From positions 1-5,587 of the forward strand of contig JAJRRJ010000038.1 of assembly GCA_024279575.1 (NCBI GenBank): a stretch of 5,587 nt of DNA, given 5' to 3'. Both the position numbers and the translations under genes were made by a program. The stretch comes from Alphaproteobacteria bacterium (GTDB lineage Bacteria; Pseudomonadota; Alphaproteobacteria; Rhizobiales; Devosiaceae). The notes beneath the pieces were generated by a model, which saw nothing but the letters and a program-made list of their open reading frames with translations, did not search any database and was not told where the DNA came from. Below are positions 1 through 5,587 of this stretch, piece after piece (position 1 is the stretch's first letter; the number at the start of each line of letters is the position of its first letter).

Positions 1-441
1 ATCCGTCGTTTCAACCCCCTCATGCTTTTCCATGGTCTGAATTTGATCCGCCCGCTGCAATGCCTTGTTGATCCGTTTGACCACCTTTGGCACACTGTCC
101 ACAGGATAAAGGCTTTGATCGGGGTACATATTGCCAGAAGTATTGGCGTCAGCCGCCACCTGCCAGCCCGACAGATAAATCGCCTTTAGACCCGCTTTGA
201 TCTGTTGCACCGCCTGATTGCCGGTAAACGTGCCCAATGTGGGGACAAAATCTTCACTGTGCAACAATTCCCAAAGGCGGCGCGCGCCATTTTCAGCCAA
301 AGTATAATCGATGGGCATCGACCCTGAAAGCCGTTCCACATCAGCAAGGGAAAAATTGCGTTTAACGGTTTTCCATCGCTCCGGCGCCCAACTGGGCGCA
401 ACAAATTCAGGTTTTGACAAGCCCGTGGCTTTTTTCAACAT
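1..441 (-). CDS. aceA: Isocitrate lyase, N-terminal part (cut by window edge)
   Basis: This enzyme cleaves isocitrate to glyoxylate and succinate in the cytoplasm, the first step of the glyoxylate shunt used for growth on acetate and fatty acids. The frame is open from ATG at 441 to the left edge, giving 147 residues of a protein that is usually about 430 or, in the long form, 530 residues. Recognisable family blocks are GNQAVQ (about residue 80), then GLKAIYLSGWQVAADAN followed by MYPDQSLYPVDSVP, then RIN and RADQIQ. The catalytic KKCGH region lies beyond the edge. An AAGAGA Shine-Dalgarno precedes the ATG. A same-strand small gene ends 84 bp upstream with no evident terminator between them, so the two may be co-transcribed. 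The divergent RamB/ScfR-type gene is a plausible regulator. Family assignment is secure; long versus short form cannot be decided here. Confidence 0.97.
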   Translation of the reverse strand, partial: MLKKATGLSKPEFVAPSWAPERWKTVKRNFSLADVERLSGSMPIDYTLAENGARRLWELLHSEDFVPTLGTFTGNQAVQQIKAGLKAIYLSGWQVAADANTSGNMYPDQSLYPVDSVPKVVKRINKALQRADQIQTMEKHEGVETTD

Positions 442-525
442 GATAGATCTCTTTTCACAAATATTTGGATTTTCAAACTGGTGCGGCTGACGCTTTTGCC
501 CAGCCCTCACCCCGTTAAATGTCGG

Positions 526-783
526 CTAAGCTGTGCGCGCGCGCCGAAAAGTGGCTGCCACCATCGGAACGCCGCCAAACAGATTTTCCTGTTTCGGTTC
601 TTTGGCAGCATTTTCTCCGGCATAGGAAAACTGATGTCGTGCCGAGGGACCAGCGATGCTGTATCCCTTGGCACCCAGTCCGCGCGCGCGAAACTGCGCC
701 ATAACCGCACCCAAAGAGGGAGCAATAATTGTGACATATTCGTCGGTCCGAGCTGATGAAATTTGAGTGATATGCTGCGTCAT
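526..783 (-). CDS. Small conserved-looking protein of unknown function, upstream of aceA
   Basis: An 85-residue soluble protein without signal peptide or membrane segment; I cannot assign a function. The start is placed at ATG 783 (MTQHITQ...) because AAGGAGAG lies just upstream; a TTG at 801 in the same frame would put that Shine-Dalgarno inside the gene. The N-terminal half reads as a compact alpha/beta fold (TDEYVTIIAPSLGAVMAQFR). The middle is Gly-, Ser- and Ala-rich (GLGAKGYSIAGPSARHQFSY), followed by a charged stretch and a C-terminal block, LFGGVPMVAATFRR. Codon choice looks like a real gene, and I have the impression of similar small proteins beside aceA in other rhizobia, but could not check this. 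It sits between the divergent promoter region and aceA, so it may share expression with the glyoxylate shunt. Antisense and other-frame ORFs over it lack comparable start signals. Confidence 0.72.
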   Translation of the reverse strand: MTQHITQISSARTDEYVTIIAPSLGAVMAQFRARGLGAKGYSIAGPSARHQFSYAGENAAKEPKQENLFGGVPMVAATFRRARTA

Positions 784-787
784 TTTT

Positions 788-795
788 CTCTCCTT
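788..795 (-). promoter_or_regulatory. Strong Shine-Dalgarno of the small gene
   Basis: On the minus strand this reads AAGGAGAG, four A's before ATG at 783. It is the best ribosome binding site in the window and decides the ATG start over the upstream in-frame TTG at 801. Confidence 0.8.
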
Positions 796-825
796 GAGCA
801 ATTATTGGTTTTGCCATGTAAATAT

Positions 826-855
826 TTGACAAAGGCATTAAAAATACAACATAAT
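826..855 (+). promoter_or_regulatory. Sigma70-type promoter candidate for the RamB/ScfR-type regulator
   Basis: A perfect -35 box TTGACA (826-831) and a 5-of-6 -10 box CATAAT (850-855) are separated by 18 nt. Transcription would start near 862 and give a leader of about 70 nt before ATG 935. The -35 lies inside the small palindrome TTTGACAAA (825-833), so a protein bound there would cover the promoter, and the reverse strand reads TTGTCA at the same place. No equally good -10 box was found for the minus-strand genes. The call rests on consensus matching only. Confidence 0.5.
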
Positions 856-905
856 TCCGCAACGCCATATGTAAGCATGTAAAACTCAGAAAATACTTGT
901 TATTA

Positions 906-925
906 TTTTTGTAAATTTTTGTAAA
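906..925 (+). repeat. Two exact tandem copies of TTTTTGTAAA at the regulator start
   Basis: Positions 906-915 and 916-925 are identical 10-mers, one DNA helical turn apart, ending ten bases before ATG 935 and overlapping its weak AAAGAA Shine-Dalgarno. The core TTTGTAAA differs by one base from TTTGCAAA, the core of the site reported for the related regulator RamB in Corynebacterium. Further TGTAAA words on the same strand lie at 817-822 and 878-883, with TGTAAG at 870-875. An operator for autoregulation is an inference. Confidence 0.45.
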
Positions 926-934
926 GAACGCCCG

Positions 935-2347
935 ATGAGCAACGAAACTCAGCCCCAGATAGGTGGAAAAATCCGACGCCTGCGCCGTCAGCGAAACATT
1001 TCCCAGGGGGCACTTGCCTCAGCCATCGGCATTTCCGCCAGCTATCTCAATCTTATTGAACACAACCGGCGCAAAATCACTGTTCAGCTTCTGCTCAAAT
1101 TTGCCGGCTATTTCGGTATTGAAGCAGGCGAATTGGCGCAAAGTGATGACGGACAACTTGTGGGGGACCTCATGGAGGCTTTTGGCGACGATATTTTCGC
1201 CGATACCGATATCACCAATCAGGATATCCGCGACCTCGCCATCAACAATCCGGTCGCCGCCCGCGCAACATTGCACCTGTTTGATAAATATAAAGGGCAA
1301 ATGGCAAGCATAGGTGACCCCGCAAATTTGCAGCCAGCCCAAATTGCTACCCACCATCAGGCAACGGACGCAATTTCTGATTTCATACAGGAAAATGCCA
1401 ATCACTTCCCCACCCTTGAGCGCGCTGCTGAAAGGGTGCGTCAGGATATAGATATAGCATCCGACAGTTTCGAAACCGGTTTACGCACATACCTGCACAA
1501 TGTATTTGGCCTTGAATGGCGTTTTTCCTCCCTGCCTGGTGGAATCGCGCGTCGCCTTTCCCCAGATGCCCGCATGCTGGAAATTTCCAACATCCTGCCC
1601 GCAGAAACCGCCCTTTTTACCACCTGCCACCACACCGGCACCCTTACCGCCAACACGGAAATAGAAGACATCATTGAGCAAAGTACATTGCCGCAAAACG
1701 ATGCGCCCGCTTTGGCGCGCAATGTGCTGGCCTCCTATTTCGCCTCCGCTTTAATCATGCCCTATGCCCCATTTCTAAAGGCCTGCAAAGAATTTCGCTA
1801 TGATGTAGAGCGGGTGGCGCGCCAGTTTGGTACCAGTTTCGAACAGGTTTGCCACCGCATGACCTCCCTGCAAAGCCCCAAGGCCACCGGTGTGCCCCTG
1901 CACCTCATCCGCACTGATATTGCGGGAAATATCTCCAAAAGATTTTCCCTTTCGGGCATTCACATTCCGCGCCATTCAGGGGCCTGCCCGCGCTGGAATG
2001 TCTATTCCGCTTTTCTGCAACCGGGCCGGATCAATATCCAGCTTTCCCAAATGCCCGATGGGGAAATTTATTTCTGCATTGCCCGTTCGTTTGAAAAAGG
2101 CGGATACCGTCACAATGCCCAGCGCCGTCATTTTTCCGTTGGCCTTGGCTGTCATATTTCTCAGGCCAGCCAATTGATTTATGCCGATGGCGTTGATCTT
2201 GGCGATACCGCCCAAATCGTGCCCATCGGCGTTGGTTGTCGCATCTGCCCGCGCATGGCCTGCGAACAACGCGCCCACCCCCCGGCAAACCATCGCTTCA
2301 AAATTGACGAGACCCAGCGCGCAGAAAGCCTTTATGGGCGGATTTAA
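935..2347 (+). CDS. RamB/ScfR-type XRE-family regulator of short-chain acyl (acetate/propionate) metabolism
   Basis: A cytoplasmic 470-residue transcription factor of full family length. Residues about 9-66 form a Cro/C1-type helix-turn-helix (IRRLRRQRNISQGALA, then SASYLNLIEHNRR). Residues about 180-310 correspond to the ImmA/IrrE-like middle domain, including ARNVLASYFASALIMPY and RQFGTSFEQVCHRM. Residues about 312-468 are the characteristic C-terminal domain (DUF2083), with GNISKRFS, CPRWNV and CRICPRMACEQRA. The C-terminal domain has Cys351, Cys406, Cys435, Cys438 and Cys443. The HExxH metalloprotease motif is absent; the equivalent stretch near 231 reads CHHTG. Relatives such as RamB of actinobacteria control aceA and other acetate genes and are thought to sense acyl-CoA status. 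The divergent position next to aceA fits that role. ATG 935 is chosen because the helix-turn-helix begins right after it, though its Shine-Dalgarno is weak. The family call is firm; the exact target and ligand are inferred. Confidence 0.93.
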   Translation: MSNETQPQIGGKIRRLRRQRNISQGALASAIGISASYLNLIEHNRRKITVQLLLKFAGYFGIEAGELAQSDDGQLVGDLMEAFGDDIFADTDITNQDIRDLAINNPVAARATLHLFDKYKGQMASIGDPANLQPAQIATHHQATDAISDFIQENANHFPTLERAAERVRQDIDIASDSFETGLRTYLHNVFGLEWRFSSLPGGIARRLSPDARMLEISNILPAETALFTTCHHTGTLTANTEIEDIIEQSTLPQNDAPALARNVLASYFASALIMPYAPFLKACKEFRYDVERVARQFGTSFEQVCHRMTSLQSPKATGVPLHLIRTDIAGNISKRFSLSGIHIPRHSGACPRWNVYSAFLQPGRINIQLSQMPDGEIYFCIARSFEKGGYRHNAQRRHFSVGLGCHISQASQLIYADGVDLGDTAQIVPIGVGCRICPRMACEQRAHPPANHRFKIDETQRAESLYGRI

Positions 2348-2349
2348 GA

Positions 2350-2394
2350 GTGTTGCCAGCAAAAGTGGTTACCGGTTTTGCGCTTCGGCAACAC
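2350..2394. repeat. Intergenic palindromic element between convergent genes
   Basis: The outer arms GTGTTGCC (2350-2357) and GGCAACAC (2387-2394) are perfectly complementary. Inside, GCAAAA (2359-2364) pairs with TTTTGC (2376-2381) around the loop GTGGTTACCGG, leaving a one- versus five-base internal bulge. The inner AAAAGTGGTTACCGGTTTT pattern resembles dispersed intergenic palindromes that I know from rhizobial genomes. It lies three bases after the regulator stop codon and 51 bp beyond the guaD stop, so it could end or protect both transcripts, but no T-run follows on either strand. The rest of the gap to 2445 shows nothing further. Confidence 0.6.
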
Positions 2395-2445
2395 GACCAA
2401 ATAAAAAGTAAGCGTTGACAGGATAAGCAACCCGCCGGCGCGCCC

Positions 2446-3747
2446 TCAACCCAACCCGCTTTTCACAGCTTCACCCGCCACATAGGTTTCAACCACCGCC
2501 CGGTCATCTCCCAGCGTTTGCAGCAAGAACAATTCCTCCGCCAGCGTCTCAACCGTTGCCAGCCGAATTTTCATTTCCGGCGTTGCCCCGGCATTCAGCA
2601 CAACCATATCCGCATCACTTCCAGCTGCAAGGGTGCCGATTTTATCCCTCAGGGACAGCGCTTCAGCGTTGCCCAAAGTCATCATATAAAAACTGGTCAT
2701 CGGGTCCAGTCGATTGCCGTTTAACTGCTGAACCTTGTAAAATTCATCTGCCGTTTTGAGCATGGAAAAACTCGTGCCCCCGCCAATGTCTGTTGCCAGC
2801 CCGACCCGCACTCCGGCGGCAATATTTTTGTCCAGATCAAACAAACCTGACCCCAAAAACAGATTAGAAGTAGGGCAGGAAACCGCAACCGTGCCGGTTT
2901 CAGCCATCACTCCAAGTTCGCGCTCGCTCAGATAGATCGAATGCCCCATCAGGCTTTTGCGCCCCAACAAACCATAGTGCTCATATATCGCCAGATAATC
3001 CTGATGCTCTGGGAAAAGCTCAGCCGTGAAAGCAATTTCTTTGTCGTTTTCCGACAGATGAGTTTGCACATAGGTATCGGGAAACTCCCCCGTCAACGCC
3101 TGCACCATTTCCATTTGTTCATTGCTGGACGTAATGGCAAATCGCGGCGTGATAGCATAGTAATTGCGGCCTCGACCATGCCATTTTTCCACTAGCATCT
3201 TTGTTTCATCATACCCGGTTTGCGCCGTGTCCTGAAGAGCATCGGGGCAATTGCGATCCATCATGCACTTGCCGCCAATTATCAGCATATTGCGCTTTTC
3301 AGCTTCTCCAAAAAACGCTTCAACGGATGCCGGATGCACCGAACAATAGGCCGCGGCACTGGTGGTGCCGTGGCGGATAAGCGTGTCAAAAAATCCGGCA
3401 GAAATATCACGTCCATGGACCAGGTCAGCAAACCGCTGCTCCTCAACAAACGTATATTTATTGAGCCATTCCAGCAGATTGGCGGCATAGGATGCTACAA
3501 CCTGCATCTGCACAAAATGCAAATGCGGATCAATAAATCCAGGCATAATCAGGTATGGCCGATGGTCAATGATAGAACAATCATCATGTGCCTGGCGCAA
3601 GGCGTCAAAGTCATCGCAGGCAAGAATTTCTCCCCCTTCAACAACCACCCCGCCATCATCAAAATACCGGTAGCTTGAACTATCCTCAATGCCAGTCGGC
3701 GCTGAAACAAAATATAACACCCGCCCGCGCAGCAGTTTTTTACTCAC
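2446..3747 (-). CDS. guaD: Guanine deaminase
   Basis: A zinc amidohydrolase that converts guanine to xanthine and ammonia in the cytoplasm, feeding purine breakdown. At 433 residues it matches the family length (about 440). With the GTG start, the metal site reads PGFIDPHLHF with His75 and His77, QTHLSEN with His230, MGHSIYLSERE with His269, and ATDIGGGTSFSM with Asp320. CPTSNLFLGSGLFD (about 291-304) and TPRFAITSS (about 200-208) are typical guanine deaminase blocks rather than other amidohydrolases. GTG at 3747 overlaps the puuD stop as GTGA, which suggests translational coupling. A TTG at 3753 in the same frame would add two residues and is less attractive. It is the last gene of the minus-strand purine cluster and converges on the regulator gene. 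The frame is intact, with no missing key residue. Confidence 0.95.
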   Translation of the reverse strand: MSKKLLRGRVLYFVSAPTGIEDSSSYRYFDDGGVVVEGGEILACDDFDALRQAHDDCSIIDHRPYLIMPGFIDPHLHFVQMQVVASYAANLLEWLNKYTFVEEQRFADLVHGRDISAGFFDTLIRHGTTSAAAYCSVHPASVEAFFGEAEKRNMLIIGGKCMMDRNCPDALQDTAQTGYDETKMLVEKWHGRGRNYYAITPRFAITSSNEQMEMVQALTGEFPDTYVQTHLSENDKEIAFTAELFPEHQDYLAIYEHYGLLGRKSLMGHSIYLSERELGVMAETGTVAVSCPTSNLFLGSGLFDLDKNIAAGVRVGLATDIGGGTSFSMLKTADEFYKVQQLNGNRLDPMTSFYMMTLGNAEALSLRDKIGTLAAGSDADMVVLNAGATPEMKIRLATVETLAEELFLLQTLGDDRAVVETYVAGEAVKSGLG

Positions 3748-4985
3748 AACCAACGCCCCGCTTTTGCAAGACTGGTTTCATACCAGTTGACGATCAACGC
3801 ACGCTCTTCCTCTTCCATAAAGCTGACATTACCGGGCGGCATGGCGTGACTTCGACCGGATTGAATATAAATTTCACGGGCATAGATCGCAACGGCATTT
3901 TCACTTTCAAGAATAATATCCCTGGGCGCCTGAACAATCCCCTCCCAGAACGGCTCACTGGCATGGCACATGGAACACCGACCCTGAACAATGTCATTCA
4001 CCGCCACAAACTGCTCACTTTGCAAAAACGGCTCCGCTGCCCGCGACACAAGTTCTCCCTGCCCGGCCCCAAGTAATTTTGGCCCGCCGGACAAGGACAT
4101 AATAATGTAGAACAAAATTGCCGCCACACCCCATGTCCAGTTTGGCTTGCCTTTTCGCGCATGCTTGGTGTTGAAATAATGCCTGATCACCACCCCCATC
4201 AGAAAAATCAGCCCGGCAATCACCCAGTTATATTCGGTGGCAAAGGCCAGTGGATAATGGATTGAAAGCATAAAAAATATCACCGGCAAAGTGAGATAGT
4301 TATTGTGCAATGAGCGCTGTTTAGCCACCACGCCATATTTGGGATCCGGCGCCCTGCCAGCCTTCAAATCCGCCACCACAATTCTTTGGTTTGGCATGAT
4401 AATAAAAAACACGTTCGCTGTCATAATGGTCGCAGTAAACGCCCCCATATGCAGCATGGCGGCGCGGCCGGTAAACACCTGTGTATAGCCCCACGCCATT
4501 GCAACAAGAATAACAAACAAAACCAGCATCAGCCCTGTTGTGCTTTTGCCCAATGGGGATTTACACAGCAGGTCATAGGCAACCCAGCCAATGGTAATAG
4601 AGGCCATAGACAGTAAAATGCCGCCCCAGGCGGGAATATCAAGCACATTGCGGTCAATCAGGTAAAGATCGGCCCCCACATAATAAACCACAGCCAGCAT
4701 GGTAAAACCCGATAGCCAGGTGGCATAACTCTCCCACTTAAACCAGATCAGATGTTTGGGCATGGTTGCCGGCGCTACCATATATTTTTGCACATGATAA
4801 AATCCACCCCCATGCACCTGCCATTCTTCCCCGGTTGCCCCCTTTGGCAAATGTTGGCGATGGACCAGACCAAGATCCAGCGCGATAAAATAAAACGAGG
4901 ATCCGATCCAGGCAATGGCCGTTATAACGTGCAAAAACCGCACAGCAAACGAAAACCACTCCCAGAAAATTGCAAAGTCACCCAT
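3744..4985 (-). CDS. puuD: Membrane-bound urate oxidase with fused cytochrome c domain
   Basis: PuuD-type urate hydroxylase, which oxidises urate to 5-hydroxyisourate and passes electrons to its own haem instead of making hydrogen peroxide as soluble uricase does. The 413-residue protein has about eight hydrophobic helices (roughly residues 11-37, 88-109, 120-140, 150-170, 175-198, 230-250, 252-270, 284-300), the DUF989 membrane part. A C-terminal, presumably periplasmic, cytochrome c domain follows. Its haem site is CSMCH (Cys337, Cys340, His341), and Met382 in SHAMPPGN is the likely axial ligand. Membrane-part histidines such as His19, His58, His64 and His78 are candidate cofactor ligands. 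ATG 4985 has AGGGGAG nine bases upstream. The gene follows a BMP-family binding protein gene after a terminator and is coupled to guaD downstream. The family call is strong; transmembrane limits are by eye. Confidence 0.93.
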   Translation of the reverse strand: MGDFAIFWEWFSFAVRFLHVITAIAWIGSSFYFIALDLGLVHRQHLPKGATGEEWQVHGGGFYHVQKYMVAPATMPKHLIWFKWESYATWLSGFTMLAVVYYVGADLYLIDRNVLDIPAWGGILLSMASITIGWVAYDLLCKSPLGKSTTGLMLVLFVILVAMAWGYTQVFTGRAAMLHMGAFTATIMTANVFFIIMPNQRIVVADLKAGRAPDPKYGVVAKQRSLHNNYLTLPVIFFMLSIHYPLAFATEYNWVIAGLIFLMGVVIRHYFNTKHARKGKPNWTWGVAAILFYIIMSLSGGPKLLGAGQGELVSRAAEPFLQSEQFVAVNDIVQGRCSMCHASEPFWEGIVQAPRDIILESENAVAIYAREIYIQSGRSHAMPPGNVSFMEEEERALIVNWYETSLAKAGRWL

Positions 4986-5015
4986 GGCAAATCGCTCCCC
5001 TAAATTTTAACTCAG

Positions 5016-5047
5016 AAAAAAAGAGGCGAGGTTTCCCGCCCCTTTTC
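5016..5047 (-). terminator. Intrinsic terminator after the BMP-family gene
   Basis: Read on the minus strand, AGGGGCG (5043-5037) pairs with CGCCTCT (5028-5022), allowing one G-U, around a short loop containing GGAAACC, and is followed at once by seven T's (5022-5016). It begins about 35 bp after the BMP gene stop and ends 30 bp before puuD, so it separates the two genes or lowers read-through. Confidence 0.85.
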
Positions 5048-5083
5048 AGGTTCAAAACAGTCAAACTAAAAAGATAAAGAGAC

Positions 5084-5587
5084 TTAGCTCTGTACCCCCT
5101 CAACGTACCAGTCCATACCTGACAACTGGCCATCATCCTGCGTACCACCGGCAGGCACCCTCTCAGTGCCGCTCTGATCATTGATTGGTCCGGCAAATGG
5201 ATCATAAGTACCATCAATAATACCGGTGCGCACCGCCTCAGCTGCCGCAACAACTTCAGCAGGCATGGCAGAGTTATAATCGGAAATACCAACAAAGCCC
5301 TCTTTCATGCCTTTCCATGTGTCCATGGCAGTCCATGTCCCATCGATCACAGCCTGCGCCCGGTCGATATAATAGGGTGCCCAATCATCAGTAATCGCAG
5401 TCATGTGTGCATTTGGTGCAAATGCTGACATGTCAGCGGCCTGACCAAACCCGATCACGCCGCGCTCTTCAGCAACCTGCAGCGGAGCTGGAGAATCAGT
5501 ATGCTGAGTAATAACATCAACACCCTGATCAATCATAGCGCGTGCAGCATCAGCTTCTTTTGCCGGATCAAACCATGAGTTTACCCA
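5084..5587 (-). CDS. BMP-family ABC transporter substrate-binding protein, C-terminal part (cut by window edge)
   Basis: The periplasmic binding protein of a BMP/PnrA-type ABC importer, a family that carries purine nucleosides or related purines. The frame is open from the right edge to TAA at 5084, giving the last 167 residues of a protein usually around 350-360 long; signal peptide and N-terminal lobe are outside. The visible part begins with WVNSWFDPAKEADAARAMID, continues with GVDVITQHTDSPAP and GVIGFGQAADMSAFAPNAH, and ends with DPFAGPINDQSG and GMDWYVEGVQS, all typical of this family in rhizobia. A terminator follows directly, consistent with a highly expressed binding-protein gene. Its neighbours puuD and guaD point to a purine or purine-base substrate, but the exact ligand cannot be read from the sequence. 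Confidence 0.93.
   Translation of the reverse strand, partial: WVNSWFDPAKEADAARAMIDQGVDVITQHTDSPAPLQVAEERGVIGFGQAADMSAFAPNAHMTAITDDWAPYYIDRAQAVIDGTWTAMDTWKGMKEGFVGISDYNSAMPAEVVAAAEAVRTGIIDGTYDPFAGPINDQSGTERVPAGGTQDDGQLSGMDWYVEGVQS

Noticed and set aside
541..567. GAAAAGTGGCTGCCACC, similar to the core of the palindrome at 2350-2394
   Set aside because: It codes for the C-terminal block of the small protein and lacks the matching second half, so I treat the resemblance as chance.
481..756. Plus-strand 91-codon open frame antisense to the small gene
   Set aside because: It has no Shine-Dalgarno, its composition is irregular (Arg/Ser/Cys-rich), and it lies opposite the better supported minus-strand gene at 526-783.
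800..832. Minus-strand promoter TTGTCA with AATAAT for the small gene and aceA
   Set aside because: The spacing is 20 nt, outside the usual 16-18, and no better -10 box was found, so no promoter is called for that strand.
515..868. Longer minus-strand frame (117 codons) overlapping the small gene
   Set aside because: It starts inside the AT-rich divergent promoter region, has no good ribosome binding site, and gives a protein without recognisable features.
1976..2362. Minus-strand 128-codon frame opposite the regulator's C-terminal region
   Set aside because: It is antisense to conserved DUF2083 residues and shows no family resemblance, so it is a shadow of the real gene.
3220..3678. Plus-strand 152-codon frame opposite guaD
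   Set aside because: guaD is intact with all zinc ligands on the other strand; this frame has no ribosome binding site or known motif.
3588..4076. Plus-strand 162-codon frame across the guaD-puuD junction
   Set aside because: It is antisense to two certain genes, including the haem-binding region of PuuD, and has no independent support.

Overview
The window reads as an ordinary chromosomal segment of an alphaproteobacterium, most likely of the Hyphomicrobiales (Rhizobiales). The reasons are the protein families and their arrangement (isocitrate lyase next to a RamB/ScfR-type regulator; a BMP-family purine-binding protein, PuuD and GuaD in a row), the moderate GC judged by eye, and an intergenic palindrome of a style common between rhizobial genes. 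The genus cannot be fixed from the sequence alone.

Left part (1-2347), acetate / two-carbon metabolism. The minus strand carries the N-terminal 147 codons of isocitrate lyase (aceA), cut by the left edge. Upstream of it, on the same strand, is an 85-residue small protein gene (526-783) with a strong Shine-Dalgarno. Divergent from these is a 470-residue XRE-family regulator of the RamB/ScfR (short-chain acyl regulator) type at 935-2347. The roughly 150 bp between the divergent genes is AT-rich. It holds a good sigma70-type promoter for the regulator (TTGACA, 18 nt, CATAAT) and repeated TGTAAA words, ending in two exact tandem copies of TTTTTGTAAA beside the regulator's start codon. These are candidate operators for autoregulation and possibly for control of aceA.

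Middle (2348-2445). The short gap between the convergent regulator and guaD genes holds a 45-bp imperfect hairpin, probably a dispersed palindromic repeat and possibly a transcript-end structure.

Right part (2446-5587), purine salvage and breakdown, all on the minus strand. In transcription order: the C-terminal 167 residues of a BMP-family ABC-transporter substrate-binding protein (cut by the right edge), an intrinsic terminator, the membrane-bound cytochrome-c urate oxidase PuuD, and guanine deaminase GuaD. puuD and guaD overlap by four bases (GTGA) and are almost certainly co-translated. Together they describe uptake of purines or nucleosides, deamination of guanine to xanthine, and oxidation of urate to 5-hydroxyisourate. 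The xanthine dehydrogenase step between the two enzymes is not in the window.

No tRNA, rRNA, CRISPR, insertion sequence or phage gene was seen. Nothing here amounts to a wholly new system. The least explained items are the small protein beside aceA, the TGTAAA repeat cluster, and the loss of the metalloprotease motif in the regulator.
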